A DNA stretch of 49,985 nucleotides from positions 1-49,985 of the forward strand of contig DATLXU010000025.1 in NCBI GenBank assembly GCA_035575515.1. Reading direction: 5' to 3'. The notes under the pieces are model-generated. The model did not search any database. It saw nothing but the letters and a program-made list of their open reading frames with translations, and was not told the origin of the DNA. The stretch comes from DATLXU01 sp035575515 (GTDB lineage: Bacteria > Acidobacteriota > Blastocatellia > UBA7656). How positions within the stretch are numbered: position 1 is the first letter of the stretch; every line of letters begins with the position of its first letter. This document shows, piece by piece, positions 1 to 7,014 of the stretch. The position numbers and the translations under genes are program-made.

Positions 1-178
1 TGTCGTCGGCGACGAAGACTTCAACATCTTCGGGCCGCACACCCGCAAGGTCGAATTTCACCTTCCACCCTTCAGGGCATTTGTAAATATCAACCGCAGG
101 CTGCCACAGCGGGCCGCTCGGACGGCGGTACTCGCTGCTTATTCGTTCGTAGAAAATTCGGACGTTCTTTACAGGCAT
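1..178 (-). CDS. Hsp20/alpha-crystallin family small heat-shock protein (3' part outside window)
   Basis: The reverse strand opens at an ATG (178-176) and stays open to the window edge for 59 codons, beginning MPVKNVRIFYERISSEYRRP. The later stretch with PAVDIYKCPEGW and KFDLAGVRPEDVEV is the typical start of an alpha-crystallin domain (ATP-independent holdase that keeps unfolding proteins soluble). Its ATG overlaps the clpP stop by one base (TAATG), so translation is probably coupled to clpP. Its place behind dnaJ, clpB and clpP fits a proteostasis operon. The rest of the domain cannot be seen. Confidence 0.85.
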   Translation of the reverse strand, partial: MPVKNVRIFYERISSEYRRPSGPLWQPAVDIYKCPEGWKVKFDLAGVRPEDVEVFVADD

Positions 179-804
179 TACTTGATTTCTCCGGCGATCT
201 TCTCGACTATCGCTTCCTGATCGCGCGAGGAAAGCACCTGGTCAATTATCCCGTACTCGACGGCCTGCGCCGGGCTGAGGATGAAATCGCGCTCCACGTC
301 TGCCTCGACCTTTTCAACAGACTGCCCTGTCGACTCAGCCAGTATCTCCGACAGCAGCACACGCATGCGCAGCATCTCTTCAGCATAAATCTTAACGTCA
401 GTCGCCTGCCCGCCGATGCCTTCAATCGAAGGCTGATGAATCAGTATCCTCGCGTTGGGGAGAGCAAACCGCTTGCCCTTCGCGCCAGCCGCGAGCAGCA
501 CGGCAGCCATCGAAGCCGCTTGTCCAAGACATATCGTCACCACATCGGGCTTGATAAAGCGGATAGTGTCATAGACAGCTAGCCCTGCCGTGACGGAGCC
601 GCCCGGCGAGTTGATGTAAAGCGATATGTCGCGGTCGGGGTCTTCGCTTTCCAGATAGAGCAACTGCGCGATGAGCAGGTTTGCGATCACATCGTCTATA
701 GGCGTGCCAAGGAAAATTATGTGCTCGCGCAACAGCCGCGAATAGATATCGTAGTGGCGCTCGCCTCTGCTTGTCGTCTCAACAACTGTCGGTACTAGTG
801 CCAT
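178..804 (-). CDS. clpP: ATP-dependent Clp protease proteolytic subunit ClpP
   Basis: 208 residues, the usual ClpP length. The catalytic triad is intact: Ser98 in GQAASMA, His123 in ILIHQP, and Asp173 in VERDFILSP. The NSPGGSV oxyanion-hole region is present. ClpP forms a two-ring cytosolic tetradecamer that degrades proteins fed to it by ClpX, ClpA or ClpC; none of these partners is in the window, and the neighbouring ClpB is a disaggregase that does not normally dock on ClpP. It lies downstream of the release-factor-like gene, with a repeat hairpin in the 132-base gap, and overlaps hsp20 by one base. Confidence 0.97.
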   Translation of the reverse strand: MALVPTVVETTSRGERHYDIYSRLLREHIIFLGTPIDDVIANLLIAQLLYLESEDPDRDISLYINSPGGSVTAGLAVYDTIRFIKPDVVTICLGQAASMAAVLLAAGAKGKRFALPNARILIHQPSIEGIGGQATDVKIYAEEMLRMRVLLSEILAESTGQSVEKVEADVERDFILSPAQAVEYGIIDQVLSSRDQEAIVEKIAGEIK

Positions 805-805
805 A

Positions 806-933
806 GTGGTCAGTGGTCGGTGGCCAGTGGTCAGCGATCAGCGATTAGAATACAGGCTGCCTTGTAATTGGCTCCCAGAGCCATTTTCAAAGCAACCGCC
901 ATTCTGACCCTGACCACCGACCCCTGATCACTG
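806..933. repeat. GGTCAGTG-word hairpin element with a conserved core (copy 1)
   Basis: The left arm (806-843) is built from repeats of GTGGTCAG/GTGGTCGG and the right arm (904-933) is its imperfect inverse (CTGACC, ACCACCGACC). Between them is a core (870-905) holding the small palindrome TGGCTCCCAGAGCCA (869-883). The same core recurs at 24521-24556 with 33 of 36 bases identical. The element lies between clpP and the upstream minus-strand gene. No coding content is evident. Confidence 0.8.
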
Positions 934-936
934 CTT

Positions 937-2070
937 TCAAAATCTCAAAATTGCTCCGACGCCAATGCCTGCAAGCTTGTCCGCCGCCGCGCCTGAAACC
1001 TGCTGCACCTTGCCTGCTTGCTCAAGCACGCGGTGCGAGGCGCGATTAATAAGATCGGGCGCAGGTTGCAGCTTCCCGCCGCAGAATGAACACTTCTCTT
1101 CGCCATCAACCAGCAGCACGTGGCACGAATCGCATTCCTTGCCTTCCATTCGATAGCCACGCGCAACGACCATTCTATAAACCCGCTGCTCCTGAATCGC
1201 GCGCAGCGTGTCCGTGATTCCGAGCACAGCCCGGTCGCCCTTCATCGCAGCCGTTATCATTGAATCTACCATTCTAGCTTCATCTTCGTGCTCGGTCTTC
1301 TCCTGCAAAGCGCGAAGCTCGTTCTTCAACCGCTCGTGATTGACATCGATCGGGACAGAGATGGTCCCGATGACCATCTGCTCGATTCGCTTCGGAAGCT
1401 CGTTCATAAAGACTGAAGTCGCCTCTACGGGACCGCCGATGACTATGCGCGAGACTTTCGTCTTATCAATCAGCGCGGCAAGCTCGTCAGCGACCCGCTT
1501 CGCGTGCCATTGCACATGCTTCGAGTGGTCGCGTTCCATCTGCGTCTGCGACCAGATGTGATCGGTTCCCGTAGTCATGTGCTTGTTCGGCACGTCAGAC
1601 AGAATCTCAGCGTGCTGTTCCATGCCCGACGCATCAACTGTGAGAATGCGCGCGCGCTGCTTGTCAATAAGGACTACGCCGAAGCGGTCGCCGTCTTCGA
1701 TCAATTCGAGCAGCGGGCGCAGCCAGGGCTTTTGCGACCAGCGGCCTTCGTTCGGCACTTCGACTTGAAGATCGCGATGCCATAGAAGGTCGCGGCTGGA
1801 ATCTGAGAATATGACGAGGCCTTTGCCTTTCGGAACATAATTGCGCAGGAAATTCAAAACGCGCTCTGCTTCGGCATCGAACCGCTGCCTGTGATTCTCT
1901 TTGGCTTGGCTTTCGCCGACTTGGCGAAGCAGGTTCTCAACCTTCGTCTCGAATCCGCGATTGAGGTTCGCGGCGTCCGATTGGTTGATGTTGACGTAGA
2001 GACTCAGGACAAAAGAGTCGGGACCTGTTGGAAGCTGCTGCAACTGGCGTATGTCAGAATACGAGATCAT
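937..2070 (-). CDS. Bacterial archaeo-eukaryotic release-factor-like (baeRF) protein with zinc ribbon
   Basis: 377 residues. The fold order resembles the eRF1/Pelota superfamily: an N-terminal region (about 1-130), a middle RNase-H-like domain (about 130-260; FGVVLIDKQRARILTV, SRIVIGGPVEAT) and a C-terminal region with two CxxC knuckles (CDSC and CSFC, about residues 313-330). It ends GIGVGAILRF, much like the last strand of archaeal/eukaryotic eRF1 and Pelota. Bacterial proteins of this superfamily are proposed, mostly from comparative genomics, to act in stalled-ribosome rescue or translational stress. No GGQ motif is visible, so peptide release is not supported. Its position between clpB and clpP suggests a role in clearing stalled or damaged translation products (inference). 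Confidence 0.75.
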   Translation of the reverse strand: MISYSDIRQLQQLPTGPDSFVLSLYVNINQSDAANLNRGFETKVENLLRQVGESQAKENHRQRFDAEAERVLNFLRNYVPKGKGLVIFSDSSRDLLWHRDLQVEVPNEGRWSQKPWLRPLLELIEDGDRFGVVLIDKQRARILTVDASGMEQHAEILSDVPNKHMTTGTDHIWSQTQMERDHSKHVQWHAKRVADELAALIDKTKVSRIVIGGPVEATSVFMNELPKRIEQMVIGTISVPIDVNHERLKNELRALQEKTEHEDEARMVDSMITAAMKGDRAVLGITDTLRAIQEQRVYRMVVARGYRMEGKECDSCHVLLVDGEEKCSFCGGKLQPAPDLINRASHRVLEQAGKVQQVSGAAADKLAGIGVGAILRF

Positions 2071-2124
2071 GCCATCCTCCTTGTCACCCGCAGGATTTTC
2101 ATTGATCGGGTGCGGTCAAAAGAA

Positions 2125-2457
2125 TCAGACCCGTAATTGCGCAGGCTGCGAGGCGTGCTCACCTTCTGGAAAGATCTCCCCTACCGAGATTGGTTTCCCA
2201 TCTTTGAGATCAGCGTCCGGGTCTCGGTCGTCGAGCAGAAAGAACTCCGTAGTTCCTTCATTGCCGAGTCCGCTTGTGATTCGTTTCATCACCGAACGTG
2301 TCAATCGCATGGGCAGGAAAGTAATCAGTTCAGGATTGCGCTCGCGATAACGAGCGACCGCCTCTTCGCTTCTCCAGACGGGGACGCACAGTCTGCCGTC
2401 TATCTCTTCGGTGAAAAGGTCGCCGTTCGCGCGTCGCATCACGAATACGTCGCTCAT
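2125..2457 (-). CDS. Small conserved hypothetical protein
   Basis: 110 residues starting MSDVFVMRRANGDLF. I do not recognise the family with certainty. The run CVPVWRSEEAVARYRERNP resembles the 'displayed value versus screen value' segment of DUF2750-like proteins, which is only a weak resemblance. No signal peptide, membrane segment or metal motif. It lies between clpB and the baeRF gene in the same direction, 54 bases upstream of the latter, so it is probably co-transcribed with the proteostasis genes. Confidence 0.7.
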   Translation of the reverse strand: MSDVFVMRRANGDLFTEEIDGRLCVPVWRSEEAVARYRERNPELITFLPMRLTRSVMKRITSGLGNEGTTEFFLLDDRDPDADLKDGKPISVGEIFPEGEHASQPAQLRV

Positions 2458-2526
2458 ACGAATTGACCTCCCATTATTCGATTGTCAAATTCCAGTGAAG
2501 CCATGATAGCACAACATCAGTCCTTT

Positions 2527-2608
2527 GTCCGTAGTCCGAAGTCAATTATTATTTCCCGGAATTTTGCCGCGCTAGACATCGGACTTCGGACACCGGACTT
2601 CGGACTAC
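2527..2608. repeat. GTCCGAAGTC-word hairpin at the 3' end of clpB
   Basis: GTAGTCCGAAGTC (2531-2543) is perfectly inverted at 2596-2608 (13-bp stem), and a further copy of the word GGACTTCGGACA lies at 2581-2592. The right arm covers the clpB stop codon (2605-2607). The form suits a small dispersed hairpin element that may double as a transcript-end structure; no U-tract is evident. Confidence 0.75.
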
Positions 2609-5238
2609 CTTCCGGCTTCAACCTCTGCCGCGAGCGGTTCGTTCGAGAATATAATCTTGCCGCCCGACATGTCGGCGCGCACGACGGAGTTGTCTTTCAC
2701 CTCGCCTTTAAGGATCAAACGCGAAAGCGGCGTTTCGATTTCGCGCTGAATCGCGCGCTTCAGCGGGCGCGCGCCATAAACAGGATCGTAACCGACTCGC
2801 GCAAGATGAGCTTTGGCTTCGTCCGTCAGCTCAAGCGTGATGCGCCGCTCGTCGAGCCGCTTGCGCAGTCGCTCAAGCTGAATGACGACGATCTGCTTCA
2901 GGTCTTCTTCCGTCAGCGAGTGGAAGACGATTATCTCGTCAACGCGATTCAAAAACTCAGGACGGAAGTGATGGCGCATCGCATCAAGCACCTGCTCTTT
3001 CATCTGCTCGTACTGCTCGCCTTCGAGCCGCCCGCGATACTCAAGTATCAACTGGCTGCCGATGTTCGACGTCATGATGATTATCGTGTTTTTGAAATTC
3101 ACGACCCGGCCTTGCCCATCCGTGAGCCGCCCGTCATCGAGTATCTGAAGCAGCACGTTGAACACGTCATGGTGCGCTTTCTCTATTTCGTCAAAGAGCA
3201 CGACCGAATAGGGCCTGCGGCGCACAGCTTCGGTCAACTGCCCGCCTTCTTCGTAGCCGACGTAACCCGGAGGCGCGCCTATCAATCGCGCTACGGTATG
3301 CTTCTCCTGATACTCGCTCATGTCAATGCGAATCATCGCGTGCTCGTCATCGAACAGAAATTCCGCGAGCGCGCGCGCAAGCTCCGTCTTGCCAACGCCC
3401 GTCGGCCCTAAGAATATGAATGAGCCGATTGGACGGTTCGGGTCTTTCAATCCAGAGCGCGCGCGAATCACTGCGTCCGCAACGGCGCTCACGGCTTCGT
3501 CCTGACCAATCACTCGCTTGTGCAAATGCTCTTCGAGCGAAAGCAACTTTTGAAGCTCGCCTTCAAGGAGCTTCGATACAGGGATATTAGTCCAGCGGCT
3601 CACGACTTCGGCGATGTCTTCTTCGTCAACCTCTTCCTTCAAGAGTCTGCCGCGCGTGTGCTGCTGGTCAAGCCCGTCTTCGTACTCGCGCAACTGCTTT
3701 TCGAGCTGCGTGAGCTTGCCGTATTGAAGCTCAGCCGCGCGGTTTAGATCATACTCGCGCTGCGCCTTTTCGATTTCGAGCTTGGTCTGCTCAATCTCTT
3801 CGCGGATTGAGCGAATCTTTTGAACTGACTCTTTTTCGGCTTGCCATTGAGCCTTCAATTGATCCGCGTCGGCCCGCAGGTTCGCAAGCTCTTTTTCGAG
3901 CTTCTCCAATCGCTCGCGCGATGCCGCATCGGTCTCTTTCTTCAGAGCCTCGCGCTCAATCTCAAGCTGCATAATGCGGCGCAGGATTTCATCAAGCTCT
4001 GCAGGCATCGAATCAATCTCGGTCCTTAGTTTTGCCGCCGCTTCGTCAACAAGGTCAATCGCCTTGTCCGGAAGGAATCGGTCGCTGATGTAGCGATGCG
4101 ACAGGACCGCAGCCGAAACCAGCGCGGAGTCTTTGATGCGCACGCCGTGATGCACTTCGTAACGCTCTTTCAAGCCGCGCAAGATCGAGATGGTATCTTC
4201 GACCGTCGGCTGATCAACCAGCACGGGCTGGAACCTGCGCTCAAGCGCGGCATCTTTTTCGACGTGCTTGCGGTATTCATCAAGCGTCGTCGCGCCGATG
4301 CAGTGAAGCTCGCCGCGCGCAAGCATCGGCTTGAGCAGGTTCGATGCGTCCATCGCGCCTTCAGCCGCGCCTGCGCCGACAATGGTGTGCATCTCGTCAA
4401 TGAAAAGAATTATCTCGCCTTCCGATGCCTGAATCTCTTTCAGCACGGCCTTGAGTCGCTCTTCAAACTCGCCGCGATACTTCGCGCCAGCAACGAGCGC
4501 GCCCATGTCGAGCGCGACGATTCTCTTGTTCTTCAACCCTTCGGGCACGTCGCCGCGAACTATGCGCTGCGCAAGCCCTTCGACTATCGCGGTTTTGCCC
4601 ACGCCCGGCTCGCCAATCAAAACCGGATTGTTCTTCGTGCGGCGCGAGAGGACTTGAATAACGCGACGAATCTCTTCGTCACGCCCGATGACGGGATCAA
4701 GCTTGCCCTGCGCGGCAGATTTAGTCAGGTCGCGCCCGTAGCGTTCGAGCGCTTCGTAAGTCGCTTCCGGGTTTTGCGAAGTGACGCGCTGGTGGCCGCG
4801 AACCTCTACGAGGGATTTCATCACGCGGTCGCGCGTCGCCCCCGCAGTCTTTAGAGCGCGCGATGCCGCGCCTCCTTCTTCGATGATTGCAAGTAATAAG
4901 TGCTCGACGCTTATGTATTCGTCTTTCAGTTTTCGCGCTTCATCTTCGGCTGCGACGAAAACTTTATTCAACCGCGCGGTGATGTAAACCTGGTCAACGG
5001 GTCCCGACGGTCCCGTGACTTTCGGTATCTTGTTTACTTCGCTCTCAATCGCCTGACGAAGTGTATCAACGTTGATGCCCGCGCGCGCCAGCACCGAAGG
5101 CACAAGCCCGCCTTCCTGCTCGAGCAGAGCGAGCATGAGGTGTTCGACTTCGATCTGCTGATTGCTGTAGCGCGTGGCGAGCGTTTGCGCCGAGCGAATC
5201 GCCTCCTGCGCTTTCTCTGTAAATCTGTTTATGTCCAT
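2605..5238 (-). CDS. clpB: ATP-dependent disaggregase ClpB
   Basis: 877 residues from the ATG at 5238 (MDINRFTEKAQEAI). I chose this over an in-frame TTG at 5247 because GGAGG lies 9 bases before the ATG and family members start MDIN/MNLN. Domains in order: Clp N domain (about 1-145), first AAA+ with Walker A GEPGVGKTA and Walker B ILFIDEMHT, a long coiled-coil middle domain (about 400-530) rich in E/K/L, and second AAA+ with GPTGVGKTE and VLFDEIEKAH. ClpB, with DnaK and DnaJ, threads proteins out of aggregates in the cytosol. dnaJ lies directly upstream; dnaK and grpE are not in the window. Confidence 0.97.
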   Translation of the reverse strand: MDINRFTEKAQEAIRSAQTLATRYSNQQIEVEHLMLALLEQEGGLVPSVLARAGINVDTLRQAIESEVNKIPKVTGPSGPVDQVYITARLNKVFVAAEDEARKLKDEYISVEHLLLAIIEEGGAASRALKTAGATRDRVMKSLVEVRGHQRVTSQNPEATYEALERYGRDLTKSAAQGKLDPVIGRDEEIRRVIQVLSRRTKNNPVLIGEPGVGKTAIVEGLAQRIVRGDVPEGLKNKRIVALDMGALVAGAKYRGEFEERLKAVLKEIQASEGEIILFIDEMHTIVGAGAAEGAMDASNLLKPMLARGELHCIGATTLDEYRKHVEKDAALERRFQPVLVDQPTVEDTISILRGLKERYEVHHGVRIKDSALVSAAVLSHRYISDRFLPDKAIDLVDEAAAKLRTEIDSMPAELDEILRRIMQLEIEREALKKETDAASRERLEKLEKELANLRADADQLKAQWQAEKESVQKIRSIREEIEQTKLEIEKAQREYDLNRAAELQYGKLTQLEKQLREYEDGLDQQHTRGRLLKEEVDEEDIAEVVSRWTNIPVSKLLEGELQKLLSLEEHLHKRVIGQDEAVSAVADAVIRARSGLKDPNRPIGSFIFLGPTGVGKTELARALAEFLFDDEHAMIRIDMSEYQEKHTVARLIGAPPGYVGYEEGGQLTEAVRRRPYSVVLFDEIEKAHHDVFNVLLQILDDGRLTDGQGRVVNFKNTIIIMTSNIGSQLILEYRGRLEGEQYEQMKEQVLDAMRHHFRPEFLNRVDEIIVFHSLTEEDLKQIVVIQLERLRKRLDERRITLELTDEAKAHLARVGYDPVYGARPLKRAIQREIETPLSRLILKGEVKDNSVVRADMSGGKIIFSNEPLAAEVEAGR

Positions 5239-5250
5239 TCTGTTCAACCT

Positions 5251-5331
5251 CCGGTCGGTTTCTGATTTTTAGTTTTTGGTTATGGATTCAGATGGACTAA
5301 CCAGAAACCAGAAACCAGAAACCGGAAACTT
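5251..5331. repeat. GGTTTCT/AGAAACC-word hairpin between dnaJ and clpB
   Basis: The right arm (5298-5331) is a tandem run of CCAGAAA/CCGGAAA words and the left arm (5251-5281) is an imperfect inverse (CCGGTCGGTTTCTG, TTTTTGGTTA). The same word family forms a second hairpin at 40911-41012. Being inside the dnaJ-clpB gap it would be transcribed as a stem-loop in the operon mRNA. Confidence 0.7.
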
Positions 5332-6341
5332 CATAATCCCGTTCGCGGATTAAAACGACTGGCTGAGGCCAGTTCTTTATAAAGCTCGCGCTCGCGCTCG
5401 GACGGGTGCGTTGGCACTACTATCTTCAATTTCACGTACTCATCGCCGCGCCCGCCGCCGCGCTTGTTCAATCCTTGCCCGCGCAGCCTCATGCGCTGTC
5501 CGCCCTGCGCGCCCGCCGGTATCTTCATCTCTGCCTTGCCGTCAATCGTGGGCACTTCGATTTTTGCGCCAAGCACCGCTTCCGAAGGTGTGATTGGAAC
5601 CTCGACCGTAATATCGTCGCCCGCAACGGTGAAGTTCGGGTGCGGCTTGATCTTCAGCCTTATATAAAGATCGCCCGGCTCTCCGCCGCCCATGCCGGGC
5701 TGTCCTTGCTTCGGCAGCTTTATTACCGAACCGTCGCGCGCGCCTGGCGGAATGTTCACATCGATCGTCTTCGGACTTAAGACCTGTCCCGATCCCCTGC
5801 ACGTAGTACATACAACTCCGCTCGACGTGCCCGTGCCGTTACAGGTCGGACATGCGCGCACAGCTTGAATCGTTATTCTATGACGGCCTCCGCGATGCGC
5901 GTCTTCAAGCGAGATTTCCATCTCTGCTTCGGCGTCTTGTCCCTTAGCGGTTCGAGCGCGAGCGCGAGCGCCAGTCGTAGCCTGAGCCGCGCGGCCTCCA
6001 CCGAAAAGAGTCTCGAAGAAATCGCTGAAGCCGCCGCCGAATATACTGCCAAGATTATCGAAATCCACATTGACACGGCTCCATCCGGGCGGCGGCGTGA
6101 AGTCCGCGCCGTTCTTCCAGTTCGGCCCAAGCTGATCGTATCGCTTGCGCTTTTCGGGGTCGGACAGTACCTCATAAGCCTCGTTTATCTCTTTGAATTT
6201 CTCTTCGGCTGACTTGTCGCCGGGGTTCACGTCCGGATGGTATTTGCGCGCAAGCTTGCGATAAGCCTGCCGAATCTGGTCTTCGGTGGCTTCCCGCTTG
6301 ATGCCTAGTGTTTCGTAGTAATCTTTAAATTTAACCGCCAT
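5331..6341 (-). CDS. dnaJ: DnaJ-type J-domain co-chaperone with a reduced zinc finger
   Basis: 336 residues. The N-terminal J domain carries the HPD triad that triggers DnaK ATP hydrolysis (RKLARKYHPDVNPGD, about 27-41). A G/F-rich linker follows (NLGSIFGGGFSDFFETLFGG). Only two CxxCxGxG motifs are present, CPTCNGTG and CTTCRGSG, where classical DnaJ has four, so just one zinc site can form. Two C-terminal substrate-binding beta domains follow (IPPGARDGS, IPAGAQGGQRMRLRGQGL). It is shorter than class A DnaJ (about 375) and sits between DnaJ and CbpA in layout. First gene of the proteostasis block, behind the promoter at 6386-6414. Confidence 0.92.
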   Translation of the reverse strand: MAVKFKDYYETLGIKREATEDQIRQAYRKLARKYHPDVNPGDKSAEEKFKEINEAYEVLSDPEKRKRYDQLGPNWKNGADFTPPPGWSRVNVDFDNLGSIFGGGFSDFFETLFGGGRAAQATTGARARARTAKGQDAEAEMEISLEDAHRGGRHRITIQAVRACPTCNGTGTSSGVVCTTCRGSGQVLSPKTIDVNIPPGARDGSVIKLPKQGQPGMGGGEPGDLYIRLKIKPHPNFTVAGDDITVEVPITPSEAVLGAKIEVPTIDGKAEMKIPAGAQGGQRMRLRGQGLNKRGGGRGDEYVKLKIVVPTHPSERERELYKELASASRFNPRTGL

Positions 6342-6694
6342 CAGCTACCATTATTAATCCGCTTTGCGAAATCTGCAACAATAATATAATAAAATATGAG
6401 CGTATTATTGTCAAATTTAATCCTGTGAAGAGATTGGTGCAGGTTTGAGGTTTCATATCTTTATCGGTTTTTGGGATTCGCAAATCCGGTTCCGCGATTG
6501 ACAAGGTTTATAACCGAGCTATCAAAAGGGCTATATTGAGAGACGATTATTGGGCAACTGGCCGCAAGTTGAGCCGAAGCGATAGACTGAATTGAAAGGA
6601 TGGAGTATCCTTACGATGTAAAGCGAGAACAGACCATTTTTTAATCTCGAATATGTAGAGCGCGCCGACTCGTTGCGCGCAAGGAGGTGCAACT
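6342..6694. other. Divergent intergenic region dnaJ / infA
   Basis: 353 bases, AT-rich next to dnaJ. It holds the dnaJ promoter on the minus strand. On the plus strand TTGACA (6498-6503) with the weak -10-like TATCAA 16 bases later (6520-6525) is a candidate infA promoter, which would give a leader of about 165 bases. No other gene or RNA is recognised. Confidence 0.5.
6386..6414 (-). promoter_or_regulatory. Sigma70-type promoter for dnaJ and the downstream proteostasis genes
   Basis: Reading the minus strand, TTGACA (6414-6409), a 17-base spacer, then TATTAT (6391-6386): a perfect -35 and a 5/6 -10 at ideal spacing. The transcript would begin near 6380, about 38 bases before the dnaJ ATG. 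I see no CIRCE or HAIR operator around it, so heat-shock control of this operon is not shown by a known repressor site. Confidence 0.75.
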
Positions 6695-6916
6695 ATTCCG
6701 AAAGATGAGATGATCCCCGTCGAAGGAGTCGTGAAAGAGTCACTGCCGAACGCGACTTTCAAGGTGCAGATTGCTGAAGGGCACGAGATACTCGCGCATC
6801 TGTCAGGCAAGATGCGCAAGAACTTCATCAAAGTTTTGCCGGGCGACAAGGTTACGGTTGAGCTTTCGCCCTACGACCTTACAAAGGGCCGCATAACCTA
6901 CCGCCATCGCAGCTAG
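6695..6916 (+). CDS. infA: Translation initiation factor IF-1, probably started at AUU
   Basis: The body (NATFKVQIAEGHEILAHLSG, then KVLPGDKVTVELSPYDL) is IF-1, an OB-fold protein that binds the ribosomal A site during initiation. The first in-frame ATG is at 6710, but a strong AAGGAGG (6681-6687) lies 7 bases before an in-frame ATT at 6695 and 22 bases before that ATG. Starting at ATT gives MPKDEMIPVEG, which lines up with the usual IF-1 start MAKEDVIEVEG and yields 73 residues against the usual 72. No in-frame ATG, GTG or TTG is available nearby. The start choice is inference; the identity is certain. Confidence 0.93.
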   Translation: MPKDEMIPVEGVVKESLPNATFKVQIAEGHEILAHLSGKMRKNFIKVLPGDKVTVELSPYDLTKGRITYRHRS

Positions 6917-6941
6917 CGCAGCAACAGCTTACAGCAATCAA

Positions 6942-6997
6942 CGGTCAGCTTTCGGCGAAGCTGTTTCGCCGCGCCCGCTAAGGCTGAAAGCTGACCG
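6942..6997. repeat. CGGTCAGCTTTC-word hairpin between convergent infA and the IPT/NHL gene
   Basis: CGGTCAGCTTTC (6942-6953) is perfectly inverted at 6986-6997; a nested arm pair GGCGAA/TTTCGCC lies in the loop. The right side continues with the related words CTGATGGCTGACTGC. It may serve as a two-way transcription stop, though no clear T-run follows. The word AGCGGTCAGCTTTCAG recurs at 16041-16060 before sdhA. Confidence 0.7.
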
Positions 6998-7014
6998 CTG
7001 ATGGCTGACTGCTA

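Noticed and set aside
2482..3411. Long open plus-strand frame opposite clpB
   Set aside because: Antisense shadow of clpB; no plausible protein features, and high GC leaves reverse frames open.
4096..4854. 252-codon plus-strand frame
   Set aside because: Shadow of clpB on the opposite strand; composition reflects the reverse frame only.
6547..6849. Minus-strand ORF over infA
   Set aside because: Antisense to infA and overlapping its leader; no ribosome site or family match.
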